NCBI RefSeq assembly: GCF_023910635.1
Contig: NZ_JAAVVZ010000007.1
Span: forward strand, 1-64,000
Direction of reading: 5' to 3'
Source: Sphingorhabdus sp.
GTDB taxonomy: Bacteria > Pseudomonadota > Alphaproteobacteria > Sphingomonadales > Sphingomonadaceae
Length of the DNA: 64,000 nucleotides
This document shows, in pieces, positions 42,380 through 51,621 of this stretch. Position 1 is the first letter of the stretch, and every line of letters begins with the position of its first letter. The notes beneath the pieces were generated by a model. It saw only the letters and a program-made list of their open reading frames with translations. It did no database searches and was not told the DNA's origin. The position numbers were made by a program, and so were the translations under genes.

Positions 42380-45300
42380 ATGACAACCCGTTTAGGCCTC
42401 GACATAGGGACCAACTCTATTGGGTGGTGCTTGTATGAAGGCGATGCCATCAAGGACATTGGGGTGCGTATCTTCTCTGACGGCCGTGATCCTAAGTCCG
42501 GCGCTTCGCTCGCAGTTGACCGGCGCGATGCGCGGAGTGCGAGACGGCGGCGTGATCGGTTTATCGGGCGGCGTTCTGCTTTGTTGCGCGAATTGATCGC
42601 GCATGGCTTGTTACCGGCTGATAAGACTGCGGCCAAGGCTTTAGAAGTAGCCGACCCTTATGCTTTGCGCGTAAAGGCACTAGACGAGCCCCTTGACCTG
42701 CATGAAATTGGCCGCGCGCTGTTTCACCTGAACCAGCGGCGCGGTTTCAAATCCAACCGCAAGGCGGATCGTGTGGCTAAGCCAGGTGAAGAGGGTAAGA
42801 TTGCGAGTGGGACCAAGGCGCTGGATGCCGCAATGCAGATTGTCGGCGCGCGCACTTTGGGCGAATTTCTAAACGGGCGCGATGTGAAGCGGGTTCGTCC
42901 GGATTCGGGCGAAGAGGACGGCAGTTATGCCTTTTACCCAGACCGGAAACACTATTTGGCCGAGTTTGAAGCGATCTGGACAAAGCAGGCAGAATTTAAC
43001 CCCACGTTGATATCCGACGCCGCCAAAACCGCGATCCACCGAGTCATCTTCCACCAACGCGATTTGAAACCGCAGGTCGTTGGTAAATGCACCTTTGTCG
43101 GATGGGGCGGCGTGCCCGATGACGAAACCCGCCTGCCCAAGGCGCATCCCTTGTTTCAGCAACGGCGGTTGTATGAGGAAGTGAACCAGCTGGAAATCGT
43201 CACCGCTGGCGCGTCATCGCGCAAGCTGACGATGGATGAACGCGATACACTGATCCTGAAACTGCGCGATAAGGCCAAGGTCAGCTTCTCCAGCCTAGGC
43301 AAGGCAATCAAGCTGCCTGAGGGGGCGCGGTTCAACAAGGAAAGCGAAAATCGTAAGGAAATGATTGGCGATGAAGTGCGTGCGTCATTAGGTCATAAAG
43401 ATCGCTTCGCTGGCTGCTGGGGCGGGTTTTCCACCGAGGCACAATGCACGATCATCGACAAACTGTTGAACGAGGAAAGCACCGAGAAGTTGCTCGATTG
43501 GCTTAAAGTAAGCTACACACTTGATGCCGAAACCGCAGAGGCTGTCGCCAATGTGCGTTTGCCAGATGGCCATGGTCGTTTTGGCCTAACCGCGACAACG
43601 AAGCTGTTGGAGCAATTGAAGGATGGGCAAGATGCAGATGGCCATCCGCTAACCTATGCCGCCGCCGCCGACAAAGCAGGGTTCCACCACAGCGATTTTC
43701 GTACCGGCGAATGTCATGATGTGCTGCCTTATTATGGCGAAATCCTAGCCCGCGAAATTGCACCGGGCAAGGATGACTATGGCGATGCGCTGGAGAGGAA
43801 GTGGGGAAAGATCACCAACCCCACGGTGCATATCGGGCTAAACCAGCTGCGCAAATTGGTGAACGCTATCATCCGGCAATATGGGCGGCCTGATTATATT
43901 TTCGTCGAGCTGGCGCGTGAGTTAAAGCTCAACGAGAAACAAAAGGCGGAGCATAACCGCAAGATTAAACAGAATACTGATGCGGCCAAACAACGCGGCG
44001 AGAAGCTGGAAGCCTTGGGTGAACACGACAGCGGCGGTAACCGGATGCGGTTGCGTATCTGGGAAGAGCTAAACCCTGGAAACCCGCTCGACCGGCGCTG
44101 CCCTTATTCGGGTGAGATCATCAGCATCGAAATGTTGATGAATGGGACCGCAGAGGTCGAGCATATCATCCCCTATTCGCGCTGCTTGGATGATAGCACA
44201 GCGAACAAGGTGATGGCGCTGACCACATGGAACCGCGACAAAGGTAATAAAACCCCGTGGGAAAAATGGGGAGGTACGCCGCAATGGGACGTCATACAGG
44301 ATCAAGTGACCCGCCTGCACAAATCCAAACAATGGCGCTTTGCTCCTGACGCGATGGAGCGGATCGAACGTGACGGCGGCTTTATCGCGCGGCAACTGAC
44401 CGACACTCAGTATCTGTCACGGATCGCGGCAAAGTATTTTGGTGCGCTTTATCCCGAAAAGGGAGAGCGTCATGTCTATGCAGTCACAGGCCGAATGACC
44501 GCAATGCTGCGCCGTATCTGGGGGCTGAACGAGTTACTGCCTGACCATAATTATGTCGAAAACCCGCACAGCAATGCGCCGAAAAACCGGCTTGATCACC
44601 GCCACCACGCGATTGATGCAGCGGTAGTCGGGGCGACAACGCCCGCGATGATCGCCGAAATTGCCAAGGCCGCCGGACGGGCGGAGGCGCAGGCATTGGA
44701 CAAGCTGTTCGTCGATCTGCCTGAGCCTTGGAATGGGTTCCGCGATGAACTGCGCAACCGATTGTCCGCCACCATCATCAGCCACAAGGCCGACCATGGT
44801 CGCAAAGGGGTCGCAAATGCGGGCAAAGACGTCACCGCTGCTCGCCTGCATAATGACACCGCTTATGGTCTGACCGGACGGACCAATGCCAAGGGCGTGC
44901 CAATTGTAACTGTGCGCAAGCCCTTGCAAAGCCTACAACCCAAGGACCTGACCGACCCCGAACGCATGTCTGACAAGGAACTGCAATCGCGACTTTACAG
45001 CGCAACCCAAGGCGCGACGGGAAAGGATTTTGAAACTGCGCTGCGCGCCTTTGCCAAACGCGATGGCGACTACAAAGGCATCCGCCGCGTCCGACTTTCC
45101 GAGGCACTGAACGTCATTCCGATCTATGACAAAGAAGGTAGTGCATATAAGGGCGTCAAGGGAGATGCCAACGCGCGCTTTGATGTCTGGCGGTTGCCGG
45201 ACGGCAAATGGGTCTCCAAATGGACCGACCGCGACGGTGTGGAGCGATCGGGCGTGGTGTCGATGTTTAACGCGCATCAAAAGGGCAAGGCGGAACTGAA

Positions 45301-45589
45301 ACCACATCCTGCGGCAAAGCGCGTGCTGAGCTTGAGGCAGAATGATCTTGTTGCGGTCGAACGCGACGGCGGAGCGCGTGAGATTTTGCGCGTGGTGAAG
45401 TTTGCGTCAAAAGGCGAAATTACTTTTGCTCTGCATAATGAAGCTGGGCCACTGAAAGCGCGAAATGAATTACCAGATGATCCATTCCGATATTTTACAT
45501 CATCCGCCAGTGGGTTAAAAAAATCTAACGCCCGCCAAATACGCATTGATGAATTGGGCCATGTTTTTGATCCCGGACCGCGCGATTAA
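42380..45589 (+). CDS. cas9: CRISPR-associated nuclease Cas9, type II-C
   Basis: The 1069-residue protein is of type II-C size. RuvC-I: LGLDIGTNSIGW with Asp8; bridge helix rich in Arg (RRDARSARRRRDRFIGRR, about 49-66); RuvC-II: DYIFVELARE with Glu510; HNH: AEVEHIIPYSRCLDDSTANK with His595; RuvC-III: HRHHAIDAAVVG with His743 and Asp746. All catalytic residues of both nuclease domains are in place, so interference is expected to be functional. The C-terminal PAM-interacting part (from about 950) is variable. It precedes cas1-cas2 on the same strand with a divergent tracrRNA upstream. PAM cannot be read from the sequence. Confidence 0.97.
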   Translation: MTTRLGLDIGTNSIGWCLYEGDAIKDIGVRIFSDGRDPKSGASLAVDRRDARSARRRRDRFIGRRSALLRELIAHGLLPADKTAAKALEVADPYALRVKALDEPLDLHEIGRALFHLNQRRGFKSNRKADRVAKPGEEGKIASGTKALDAAMQIVGARTLGEFLNGRDVKRVRPDSGEEDGSYAFYPDRKHYLAEFEAIWTKQAEFNPTLISDAAKTAIHRVIFHQRDLKPQVVGKCTFVGWGGVPDDETRLPKAHPLFQQRRLYEEVNQLEIVTAGASSRKLTMDERDTLILKLRDKAKVSFSSLGKAIKLPEGARFNKESENRKEMIGDEVRASLGHKDRFAGCWGGFSTEAQCTIIDKLLNEESTEKLLDWLKVSYTLDAETAEAVANVRLPDGHGRFGLTATTKLLEQLKDGQDADGHPLTYAAAADKAGFHHSDFRTGECHDVLPYYGEILAREIAPGKDDYGDALERKWGKITNPTVHIGLNQLRKLVNAIIRQYGRPDYIFVELARELKLNEKQKAEHNRKIKQNTDAAKQRGEKLEALGEHDSGGNRMRLRIWEELNPGNPLDRRCPYSGEIISIEMLMNGTAEVEHIIPYSRCLDDSTANKVMALTTWNRDKGNKTPWEKWGGTPQWDVIQDQVTRLHKSKQWRFAPDAMERIERDGGFIARQLTDTQYLSRIAAKYFGALYPEKGERHVYAVTGRMTAMLRRIWGLNELLPDHNYVENPHSNAPKNRLDHRHHAIDAAVVGATTPAMIAEIAKAAGRAEAQALDKLFVDLPEPWNGFRDELRNRLSATIISHKADHGRKGVANAGKDVTAARLHNDTAYGLTGRTNAKGVPIVTVRKPLQSLQPKDLTDPERMSDKELQSRLYSATQGATGKDFETALRAFAKRDGDYKGIRRVRLSEALNVIPIYDKEGSAYKGVKGDANARFDVWRLPDGKWVSKWTDRDGVERSGVVSMFNAHQKGKAELKPHPAAKRVLSLRQNDLVAVERDGGAREILRVVKFASKGEITFALHNEAGPLKARNELPDDPFRYFTSSASGLKKSNARQIRIDELGHVFDPGPRD

Positions 45590-46013
45590 ACGACGTTAAC
45601 CCTATAACTCTGTTTGATTATTTTGTTGCTAAAGGATGCTTGGCGATAGGGGATTTTGGTGGACCGGATTGTAGACATATCTACAGATAATGTTCACTTG
45701 GCGGCGCATCGCGGTTTTTTGATCGTTGCTCTGGAGGGTGAGGAGCTCGGACGGATACCGCTGGATGATGTCGCTGCACTGATCGTGCACGCCCATGGGG
45801 TAACATGGACCACCAACCTAGTTGTTAAGCTTGCCGAGCGCGGTGCCATGATGGTGTTATGTAGCGCAAATCATGCGCCTGTGGCCATGACTATTCCGGT
45901 TGATGGCCATCACGCGCAGAACGCTCGATTTCGCGCACAATGGGATACGCCGAAACCCTTTATGAAACAGGCATGGAAAGCTATTGTCACCGCAAAGGTG
46001 CGCAATCAGGCTA

Positions 46014-46855
46014 GGTCACATACTCATAAATTGGATTCCCAAAGTGATTGATATCTGATTCAATGCTTTTTCTGGAAGGGAGAAGCTGATGGCACGGTTT
46101 GATTTGACAGATTTCGAGTGGTTGGTGATCCAGCCTTTGTTGCCGACCAAGGTGCGTGGCGTGAAGCGGGTTGATGATCGGCGGGTTTTGAACGGGATAT
46201 TCTGGCGGTTACGCACTGGCGCGCCTTGGGCGGATATTCCGGCGCGATACGGTCCGTATACGACCTGTGTGAACCGGTTCAACCGCTGGCGCAGAGCCGG
46301 TGTGTGGAAGCATATATTGGATGCAGTTTCCGTGGCTTACGAAGGCAATATCCAGATGATCGACTCGTCTTCGATCCGGGTTCATCAACATGGAGCCAAT
46401 GGTAAAAAAAAGACCAGCGATCCCGTTGCATGGGTCACTCGCGTGGCGGCCTGACCACCAAGATACATGCACTGGTCGATGCGATGGGCATGCCGATCAT
46501 GCTCAAGCTGACCGAAGGGCAAGCCGCCGATGGTCGCAGTGCAGCAGACATGTTCGATACCGTCGGCAAAGGGGATATCCTGCTCGCCGACCGGGCTTAT
46601 GACTCCGATGCGTTGCGCGCCGAAATGGAGGCGCGCGGTGCCAGGGCCAATATCCGCGCCATGCCGCAACGCGTGATCAAACCGGCATTTAGTCACTTCC
46701 TCTATAAGCAACGCAACCTCGTCGAGCGCTTCTTTAATAAACTCAAGCATTTCAGAGCAGTTGCCACGCGATACGATCAAAGAGACGATAATTATCTCGC
46801 CTCTGTCCAACTCGCATCAATCCGGATCTGGTTGAGACATAATGAGTCTGTGGCC
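46014..46855. mobile_element. IS5-family (IS427-type) element in cas1
   Basis: Imperfect inverted repeats GGTCACATACTCAT (46014) and the complement of ATGAGTCTGTGGCC (to 46855) match at 12 of 14 positions. The target is CTAG with a 2-base TA duplication (46012-46013, 46856-46857), the usual IS427 preference. The element is 842 bases and carries a two-frame transposase. Confidence 0.9.
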
Positions 46856-46858
46856 TAG
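46089..46858 (+). CDS. IS427-type transposase in two overlapping frames
   Basis: The first frame (46089-46454) starts MARFDLTDFEWLVIQPLLPT and holds WRLRTGAPWADIPARYGPYT and QMIDSSSIRVHQHGA (first Asp). The second (46430-46858) carries LTTKIHALVDAMGMPIMLKL, DILLADRAYDSDALRAEMEA (second Asp) and KQRNLVERFFNKLKHFRAVA (Glu). A run of eight A at about 46404-46411 is a typical slippage site joining the frames, as in other IS427 elements. The stop codon TAG lies partly in the target CTAG. Probably active. Confidence 0.88.
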
Positions 46859-47437
46859 TCTGCTATTGGCGCTGGGCCGCCATGAGGGGGACGCACTATT
46901 GTTCATGGCCGATCGCATCCGTTCGGGCGATCCCGACAATATCGAGGCGCAAGCGGCGCGCAGGTATTGGCCGGCGCTGATGGGGGCCGAGTTTCGCCGG
47001 GATCGCGAGGTAGAGGGTGCCAATGCGCTGCTGAACTATGGCTACACCATCATGCGGTCGGTAGTTGCACGCGCCGTTATTGCTGCCGGATTGCATCCGA
47101 CTATTGGTTTGCACCATGCAAACCGCCTAAACGCCTTTGCCCTCGCAGATGATTTGGTCGAACCGTTCCGTCCGCTGGTTGACGCCGTAGTGCGCCAAAT
47201 GCTCGACGAGGGCGTGTTGGGTGTTGATCGAGAGGCAAAGGCGCGCCTGGCCGCGTTGATCTCTGCCGATGTCGAATTGGCAGGCGCAACATCACCTGTG
47301 TCGATCGCCGCGCAGCGCCTTGCCCAATCATTGGCGGCAAGTTTTGAATCGGGAGCGCTTTCACTTGCCTTGTTCAACACGCCGCAACCGCTCGCATGGA
47401 GCGCCATCGCCCGCCATGTGCCCGGTGGTGCAACAGA

Positions 47438-47785
47438 GTGAGGCACGAACCCAAACAGCATTTTAGCGGATATCAGCTTATGTGGATTCTCGTCATGTTT
47501 GACTTGCCTGTGGGAACGAAACAACAAATGCGGGCAGCCACGAAATTCCGTGAATATCTTCTGGACGAAGGTTTCGAAATGAGCCAGTTTTCAATCTACG
47601 CTCGCTTCTGTTCGGGTAAAGAGCAATATGAGTCGTATGTTCGCAGGATCGAATCACATTTGCCTGACAAAGGCGATGTTCACATATTGGGGTTCACCGA
47701 CCGCCAGTATGAAAATATCATCCGGTTCTCCGGTCAACGTCGGTCAAGGGCACGAAAAAATCCGGGGCAACTCGCATTATTCTGA
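47438..47785 (+). CDS. cas2: CRISPR adaptation protein Cas2
   Basis: The GTG at 47438 overlaps the cas1 stop (GTGA) and yields a 115-residue protein beginning MRHEPKQHFSGYQLMWILVM and FDLPVGTK, the ferredoxin-like Cas2 pattern; the C-terminus includes GDVHILGFTDRQYENIIRFS. Another possible start is ATG 47480, but type II-C Cas2 usually has the upstream ...YxLMW residues. Cas2 is intact although its partner Cas1 is broken. The array starts 73 bases after its stop. Confidence 0.93.
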   Translation: MRHEPKQHFSGYQLMWILVMFDLPVGTKQQMRAATKFREYLLDEGFEMSQFSIYARFCSGKEQYESYVRRIESHLPDKGDVHILGFTDRQYENIIRFSGQRRSRARKNPGQLALF

Positions 47786-47857
47786 TAGATTGACTAGCAA
47801 TTTTGCCAACGGATGTGATGATTTGTCGTTCAAGCTGAACAACTTACCAACACATCC
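47786..47857. other. Short cas2-array spacer (possible leader side)
   Basis: Seventy-two AT-rich bases between cas2 and the first intact repeat. The far end of the array carries a degenerate repeat, so this cas2-proximal side is the likely site of new spacer insertion, even though crRNA is read from the other end. Confidence 0.45.
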
Positions 47858-49401
47858 GTTATAGCAGTTCAGAAATCGCGGTCCAGCTGCAACTTTTGGG
47901 AGGATGGTATGTTGTGGTGCCTTGTTATAGCAGTTCAGAAATCGCGGTCCAGCTGCAACACAATGTTCGCAGAACTGAAATTAGATATAGTTATAGCAGT
48001 TCAGAAATCGCGGTCCAGCTGCAACCAAAATGCCAGAATTGAAAAGAGCGATGCAGTTATAGCAGTTCAGAAATCGCGGTCCAGCTGCAACTCAAAACGC
48101 AAGACAGCGCTCGCGTCGCTTGTTATAGCAGTTCAGAAATCGCGGTCCAGCTGCAACCAAAAGGCGGCACGCTTAAGGCAGCGGCGAGTTATAGCAGTTC
48201 AGAAATCGCGGTCCAGCTGCAACGCAAGGCTTCAACGTATTTTTGATCGTCATGTTATAGCAGTTCAGAAATCGCGGTCCAGCTGCAACATGGAATTGCC
48301 GTTGACGTTATCTGCGGCGGTTATAGCAGTTCAGAAATCGCGGTCCAGCTGCAACGGTATGCGTTGCCAGCTTTGAAACGGACGTGTTATAGCAGTTCAG
48401 AAATCGCGGTCCAGCTGCAACCTATAACAGAACTGGTTAAGTTGGGTTTACGTTATAGCAGTTCAGAAATCGCGGTCCAGCTGCAACAGATACGCGCCGA
48501 ACTACTCTCCGCAATCGGTTATAGCAGTTCAGAAATCGCGGTCCAGCTGCAACTGCAAAAGGGGACGCAAACCACCCTCGTTTAGTTATAGCAGTTCAGA
48601 AATCGCGGTCCAGCTGCAACTAATCGCCGCCGTAACCACCGGCTTCAGTGGTTATAGCAGTTCAGAAATCGCGGTCCAGCTGCAACTGAAGCCGGTATAG
48701 ATTCATGGATATGGCTGTTATAGCAGTTCAGAAATCGCGGTCCAGCTGCAACCGTGTGACGCCCGGCGTCAATGTCTTTGGAGTTATAGCAGTTCAGAAA
48801 TCGCGGTCCAGCTGCAACCCATTTACGCAAGGTGCGCGGGCACACCGCGTTATAGCAGTTCAGAAATCGCGGTCCAGCTGCAACATTCCGCACGATTGAG
48901 AAGGTCTTGCTTTAGTTATAGCAGTTCAGAAATCGCGGTCCAGCTGCAACATAATTCGACGGTAAGACCAACTTGCACGGTTATAGCAGTTCAGAAATCG
49001 CGGTCCAGCTGCAACTTGCACGGTTGCGCTGTTCGCGTTCGTGCAAGTTATAGCAGTTCAGAAATCGCGGTCCAGCTGCAACCCTTCGGGCGGGGGGATT
49101 TATTCGGCAGCGGTTATAGCAGTTCAGAAATCGCGGTCCAGCTGCAACACGCTGGCGACGGTTAGTGTTGGGAACCTTGTTATAGCAGTTCAGAAATCGC
49201 GGTCCAGCTGCAACAGCGTCATGCGATGCACCTTGCGCGCCGTGTTATAGCAGTTCAGAAATCGCGGTCCAGCTGCAACCAAGGCAGGTCGTCATCGTTC
49301 CGCCCTTGCGTTATAGCAGTTCAGAAATCGCGGTCCAGCTGCAACGCACATAGATCGACAGGTTATCAAGCCGCGGCTATAGCAGCGGTCTGAGGCGCAA
49401 C
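47858..49401 (-). CRISPR. CRISPR array: 23 identical 36-base repeats plus one degenerate repeat, 23 spacers
   Basis: The repeat on the + strand starts GTTATAGCAGTTCAGAAATC and ends CGGTCCAGCTGCAAC. Repeat starts: 47858, 47924, 47990, 48056, 48122, 48188, 48254, 48320, 48386, 48452, 48518, 48585, 48651, 48717, 48783, 48849, 48915, 48980, 49047, 49113, 49179, 49244, 49310. Spacers are 30 bases with a few of 29 or 31. The last repeat, 49376-49401, lost about 10 internal bases and has changes, marking the old end. The tracrRNA shows that crRNA is read from the minus strand, where the repeat begins GTTGCAGCTGGACCGCGATT as in other type II-C systems. On that strand the repeat ends TGCTATAAC, an extended -10-like element that could start crRNA inside each repeat. 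Confidence 0.97.
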
Positions 49402-49445
49402 GGAACAAAAAACCTACATAAGGAATTCCAAAAGCGCCAAATCTC

Positions 49446-49763
49446 CTATCCTCGCGACCCTGACGCGCGCGCCTGAAGCATTTCGCGACGGAGAATGGCG
49501 TTCATGCGCGTTTGATACCCCCGCCCGCCTGCTTTCAACCAGGCCAGCACATCCTTGTCGAGGCTGGCGGTGATCTGCGCCTTGACGGGGCGATAGTGCT
49601 TGCCCCGGACAGCATTTTTCCAATCCTCCTCGGTCAACGCTGGAATGTCGCTGAGATCGATTTCATTGTCGGGTCGCGCCGCGAGGGCGGCAAGCCGGTC
49701 GTGATCCGCTTGCGTGAGAGGCGGCAAATCCTTCAGCTTCATGCTAACCATTTTCTCGCTCAT
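49446..49763 (-). CDS. brnA: BrnA antitoxin
   Basis: A 105-residue protein from ATG 49763 (MSEKMVSMKLKDLPPLTQAD). The C-terminus (KAQITASLDKDVLAWLKAGG with GYQTRMNAILRREM) is the ribbon-helix-helix domain typical of BrnA. It neutralises BrnT and represses the operon. The start lies inside the end of brnT (20-base overlap), the usual toxin-first order brnT-brnA. Located just downstream of the CRISPR array, it may stabilise the island. Confidence 0.9.
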   Translation of the reverse strand: MSEKMVSMKLKDLPPLTQADHDRLAALAARPDNEIDLSDIPALTEEDWKNAVRGKHYRPVKAQITASLDKDVLAWLKAGGRGYQTRMNAILRREMLQARASGSRG

Positions 49764-50040
49764 AATCCTGTCTTTCATACCGTGTGGCCATTCGAGCCGA
49801 AATGATGCGGATTTTCTCCTGTCCGTCATTATTTCGATATGTGTGCGCAACCATAAAAACGGCGTGGCCACCAACTTGTCCGTAAGCCCGCCACCGCTCC
49901 TCATCATCCACATGCCCGTCAGAGAACAGCAGCATGAGCGGGACCCCAAAAACCCTGATTGCATATTCAAAGCTGACGCCATGCTTTTTCTGATTAGAGA
50001 GATTCTTGGCCTCGTCCCATTCAAAGTCTGCGTCATCCAT
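49744..50040 (-). CDS. brnT: BrnT toxin (RelE-like RNase)
   Basis: The 98-residue product shows FEWDEAKNLSNQKKHGVSFE (the FEWDxxKxxxNxxKHG signature), AIRVFGVPLMLLFSDGHVDD-EERW and IRIISARMATRYERQDYE (RIISAR). BrnT is a ribonuclease toxin inhibited by BrnA. An AT-rich promoter-like stretch precedes the gene (50041-50080). Length normal (about 90-100). Complete pair, so probably functional in plasmid or island maintenance and stress response. Confidence 0.92.
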   Translation of the reverse strand: MDDADFEWDEAKNLSNQKKHGVSFEYAIRVFGVPLMLLFSDGHVDDEERWRAYGQVGGHAVFMVAHTYRNNDGQEKIRIISARMATRYERQDYERENG

Positions 50041-50234
50041 GAGTCGTTATAAGTATTATTTTATAATTATACAAGCGCGTTGTGAGTTTCCAACAAACCG
50101 TCGTTTGATGAAAAATACGCGGGCGCGTTCAACACACTCCCAGTGCGGCCCATATTTCACATAAAGCCATCTAAAAACCTTTAGCCGACAAACCCCTCAT
50201 TTGATAGATTGATGTGAAAGGGGCAGGAAAGCCA

Positions 50235-50369
50235 ATGTTGATCGGGTATTTGCGGGTGTCAACTGGTGAGCAGAGCCTCGATCTCCAGCGTGACGCGCTC
50301 GACAAGATTGGCTGCGAGCGGATCTATGAGGATGTCTGTTCGGGTCGCGTGACCGATATCACTGGTTAA
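50235..50369 (+). pseudogene. Serine resolvase N-terminal remnant
   Basis: The frame MLIGYLRVSTGEQSLDLQRD, then ALDKIGCERIYEDVCSGRV, matches the start of Tn3-type resolvases (Ser of YLRVS is catalytic). It stops after 44 codons. A Tn3 transposase remnant follows directly, so this is a decayed Tn3-family transposon. Confidence 0.78.
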
Positions 50370-50960
50370 ACTGACACCATCTTTGGGGCGTTCTATCTTC
50401 TCGGCACCCAATTTAGCACACGGATCGCCGACATTGGTGGCGCACGGTTTTGGTGCGTCGATGCTAAGGCAGACTATGGCATCCTCGACGAACTCGCCGC
50501 CCACAAGCTCAACATGAAAACTATCACTGAACATTGGGATGATTTTCTGCGCCTAGCGGGGTCACTCAAACTGGGCGTTGTACAGGCCGGGGGACTTACC
50601 CGAACCTTACAAACCAACGACCGCCCCACTCGGCTTGCCCGCGCGCTTCAGGAATTTGGGCGGCTGATCAAGACGCTCTACATGTTGCGGTTCATTGACG
50701 ACGAAAGCTATCGCCGCCGTATCCTCGTCCAGCTCAATCGCGGCGAAGGTCGGCACCAACTTGCACGGGTCATTTTCACGGTCGTCGCGGCGAATTGCGG
50801 CAGCGGTATCGCGAGGGTCAGGAAGATCAACTTGGCGCGCTAGGTTTGGTCGTCAATCTCGTCGTGTTGCGGAACACGATCTATATAGACGCCGCGCTCG
50901 ATCAACTACGCGCCGAGAAATTTGATGTGCGGGCCACGCACGACGCTTGCCCGCACCTGT
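50370..50960 (+). pseudogene. Tn3-family transposase C-terminal remnant
   Basis: The frame contains LLGTQFSTRIADIGGARFWC, TEHWDDFLRLAGSLKLGVVQ and RPTRLARALQEFGRLIKTLY, then a frameshift near 50785, followed by YREGQEDQLGALGLVVNLVV and IYIDAALDQLRAE; this is the C-terminal third of a Tn3-type TnpA. It has no N-terminus and ends prematurely. With the resolvase fragment it marks a former Tn3 insertion between brnTA and the tra block. Confidence 0.8.
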
Positions 50961-51316
50961 AAACACCTCGAAACGCTGCGCACCCTTACTTACAGGATCA
51001 TCACCCGAGATTATCATATGTGTAGCGTGCTCCATGCCGATCAAGTTAATAGGAATCGGTGATACCGTTCAAACGCGCAAGGTGGCGGCGGAACAGTGCT
51101 TACCGCTAAGCAAGAACGACGGTCGAACAATCAAGCTGCGCGGACGTCCTTTGGCTTCAACCTTTATTTTTGCAAGCGAACATCAACCTTCGTCAAATAT
51201 CGGGGACGAGAAGAAATAATCTTGCCGTTTTGTGCGCATAGACATTTTTTCGCGCCACCGCCACAGTTGACGGCTCAGGCTGTATTTATTATGTTCTAAA
51301 TGAAATGGGAATTGTT
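50961..51316. other. Intergenic stretch without recognised gene
   Basis: About 350 bases between the Tn3 scar and a small ORF. Open frames exist but none resembles a protein I know or has a ribosome site. Confidence 0.3.
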
Positions 51317-51556
51317 ATGAATAAACATGATGACGATAATGATGCATTGTGCATCCATTACGGTGCCCCTATGGGCACGGCTAACCCTCAAGGCCATTAT
51401 CTTGAGCAGGATAGGTTCGATTATGGATATATACATAAGTCAGGCCCGACTCTCACTGAGCTGGGCTATACTAAGTTCGAGATCATCCGCAACTCGGCCT
51501 CCGCGATCTCCATTGGGCTCACCGCTGCAGCGTTAGTGATTGCACTCATACGCTGA
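51317..51556 (+). CDS. Small hypothetical protein with C-terminal membrane helix
   Basis: A 79-residue frame from ATG 51317 (MNKHDDDNDALCIHYGAPMG) ends with ISIGLTAAALVIALIR, a single membrane helix. GGGA precedes the ATG by 8 bases. An upstream ATG (51305) adds 4 residues. No family recognised. It converges on the tra operon with a shared terminator. Confidence 0.45.
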   Translation: MNKHDDDNDALCIHYGAPMGTANPQGHYLEQDRFDYGYIHKSGPTLTELGYTKFEIIRNSASAISIGLTAAALVIALIR

Positions 51557-51581
51557 CGCGAAGTGCGGTTACGACGTGGAT

Positions 51582-51612
51582 AAAAAAAGGCAACTGAATA
51601 GCCGCCTTTTTT
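51582..51612. terminator. Bidirectional terminator between the small ORF and traG
   Basis: AAAAAAAGGC (51582-51591) and GCCTTTTTT (51604-51612) form a short GC-capped stem with T-runs on both strands. It lies between convergent genes and would end the tra operon transcript from the right. Confidence 0.72.
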
Positions 51613-51621
51613 ATAACGTCT

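Larger units (their letters stand above)
45656..47441 (+). pseudogene. cas1: cas1 interrupted by an IS5/IS427-type element
   Basis: The N-terminal 119 codons (VDRIVDISTDNVHLAAHRGF, LVVKLAERGAMMVLCSANHA) end at 46013 and the C-terminal part resumes after the insertion at 46857 with SLLLALGRHEGDALLFMADR. Removing the element and one TA gives a continuous frame QASLLLALG, about 313 residues, normal for type II Cas1. The metal ligands lie in the C-terminal part (NIEAQAARRYW Glu; LHHANR His; ADDLVEP Asp). The interruption should abolish spacer acquisition. An ATG inside the IS right end (46842) could let the C-terminal 199 residues be translated alone. Its stop overlaps the cas2 GTG. Confidence 0.93.

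Noticed and set aside
47909-49250. Long open frames through the CRISPR array encoding repeated IAVQKSRSSCN peptides, on both strands.
   Set aside because: They come from the 66-base period of repeat plus spacer, a multiple of three; no start signals; not genes.
47894-49375. Spacers matching targets within this window (self-targeting).
   Set aside because: No match was noticed by eye, but a proper search was not possible; no claim is made.
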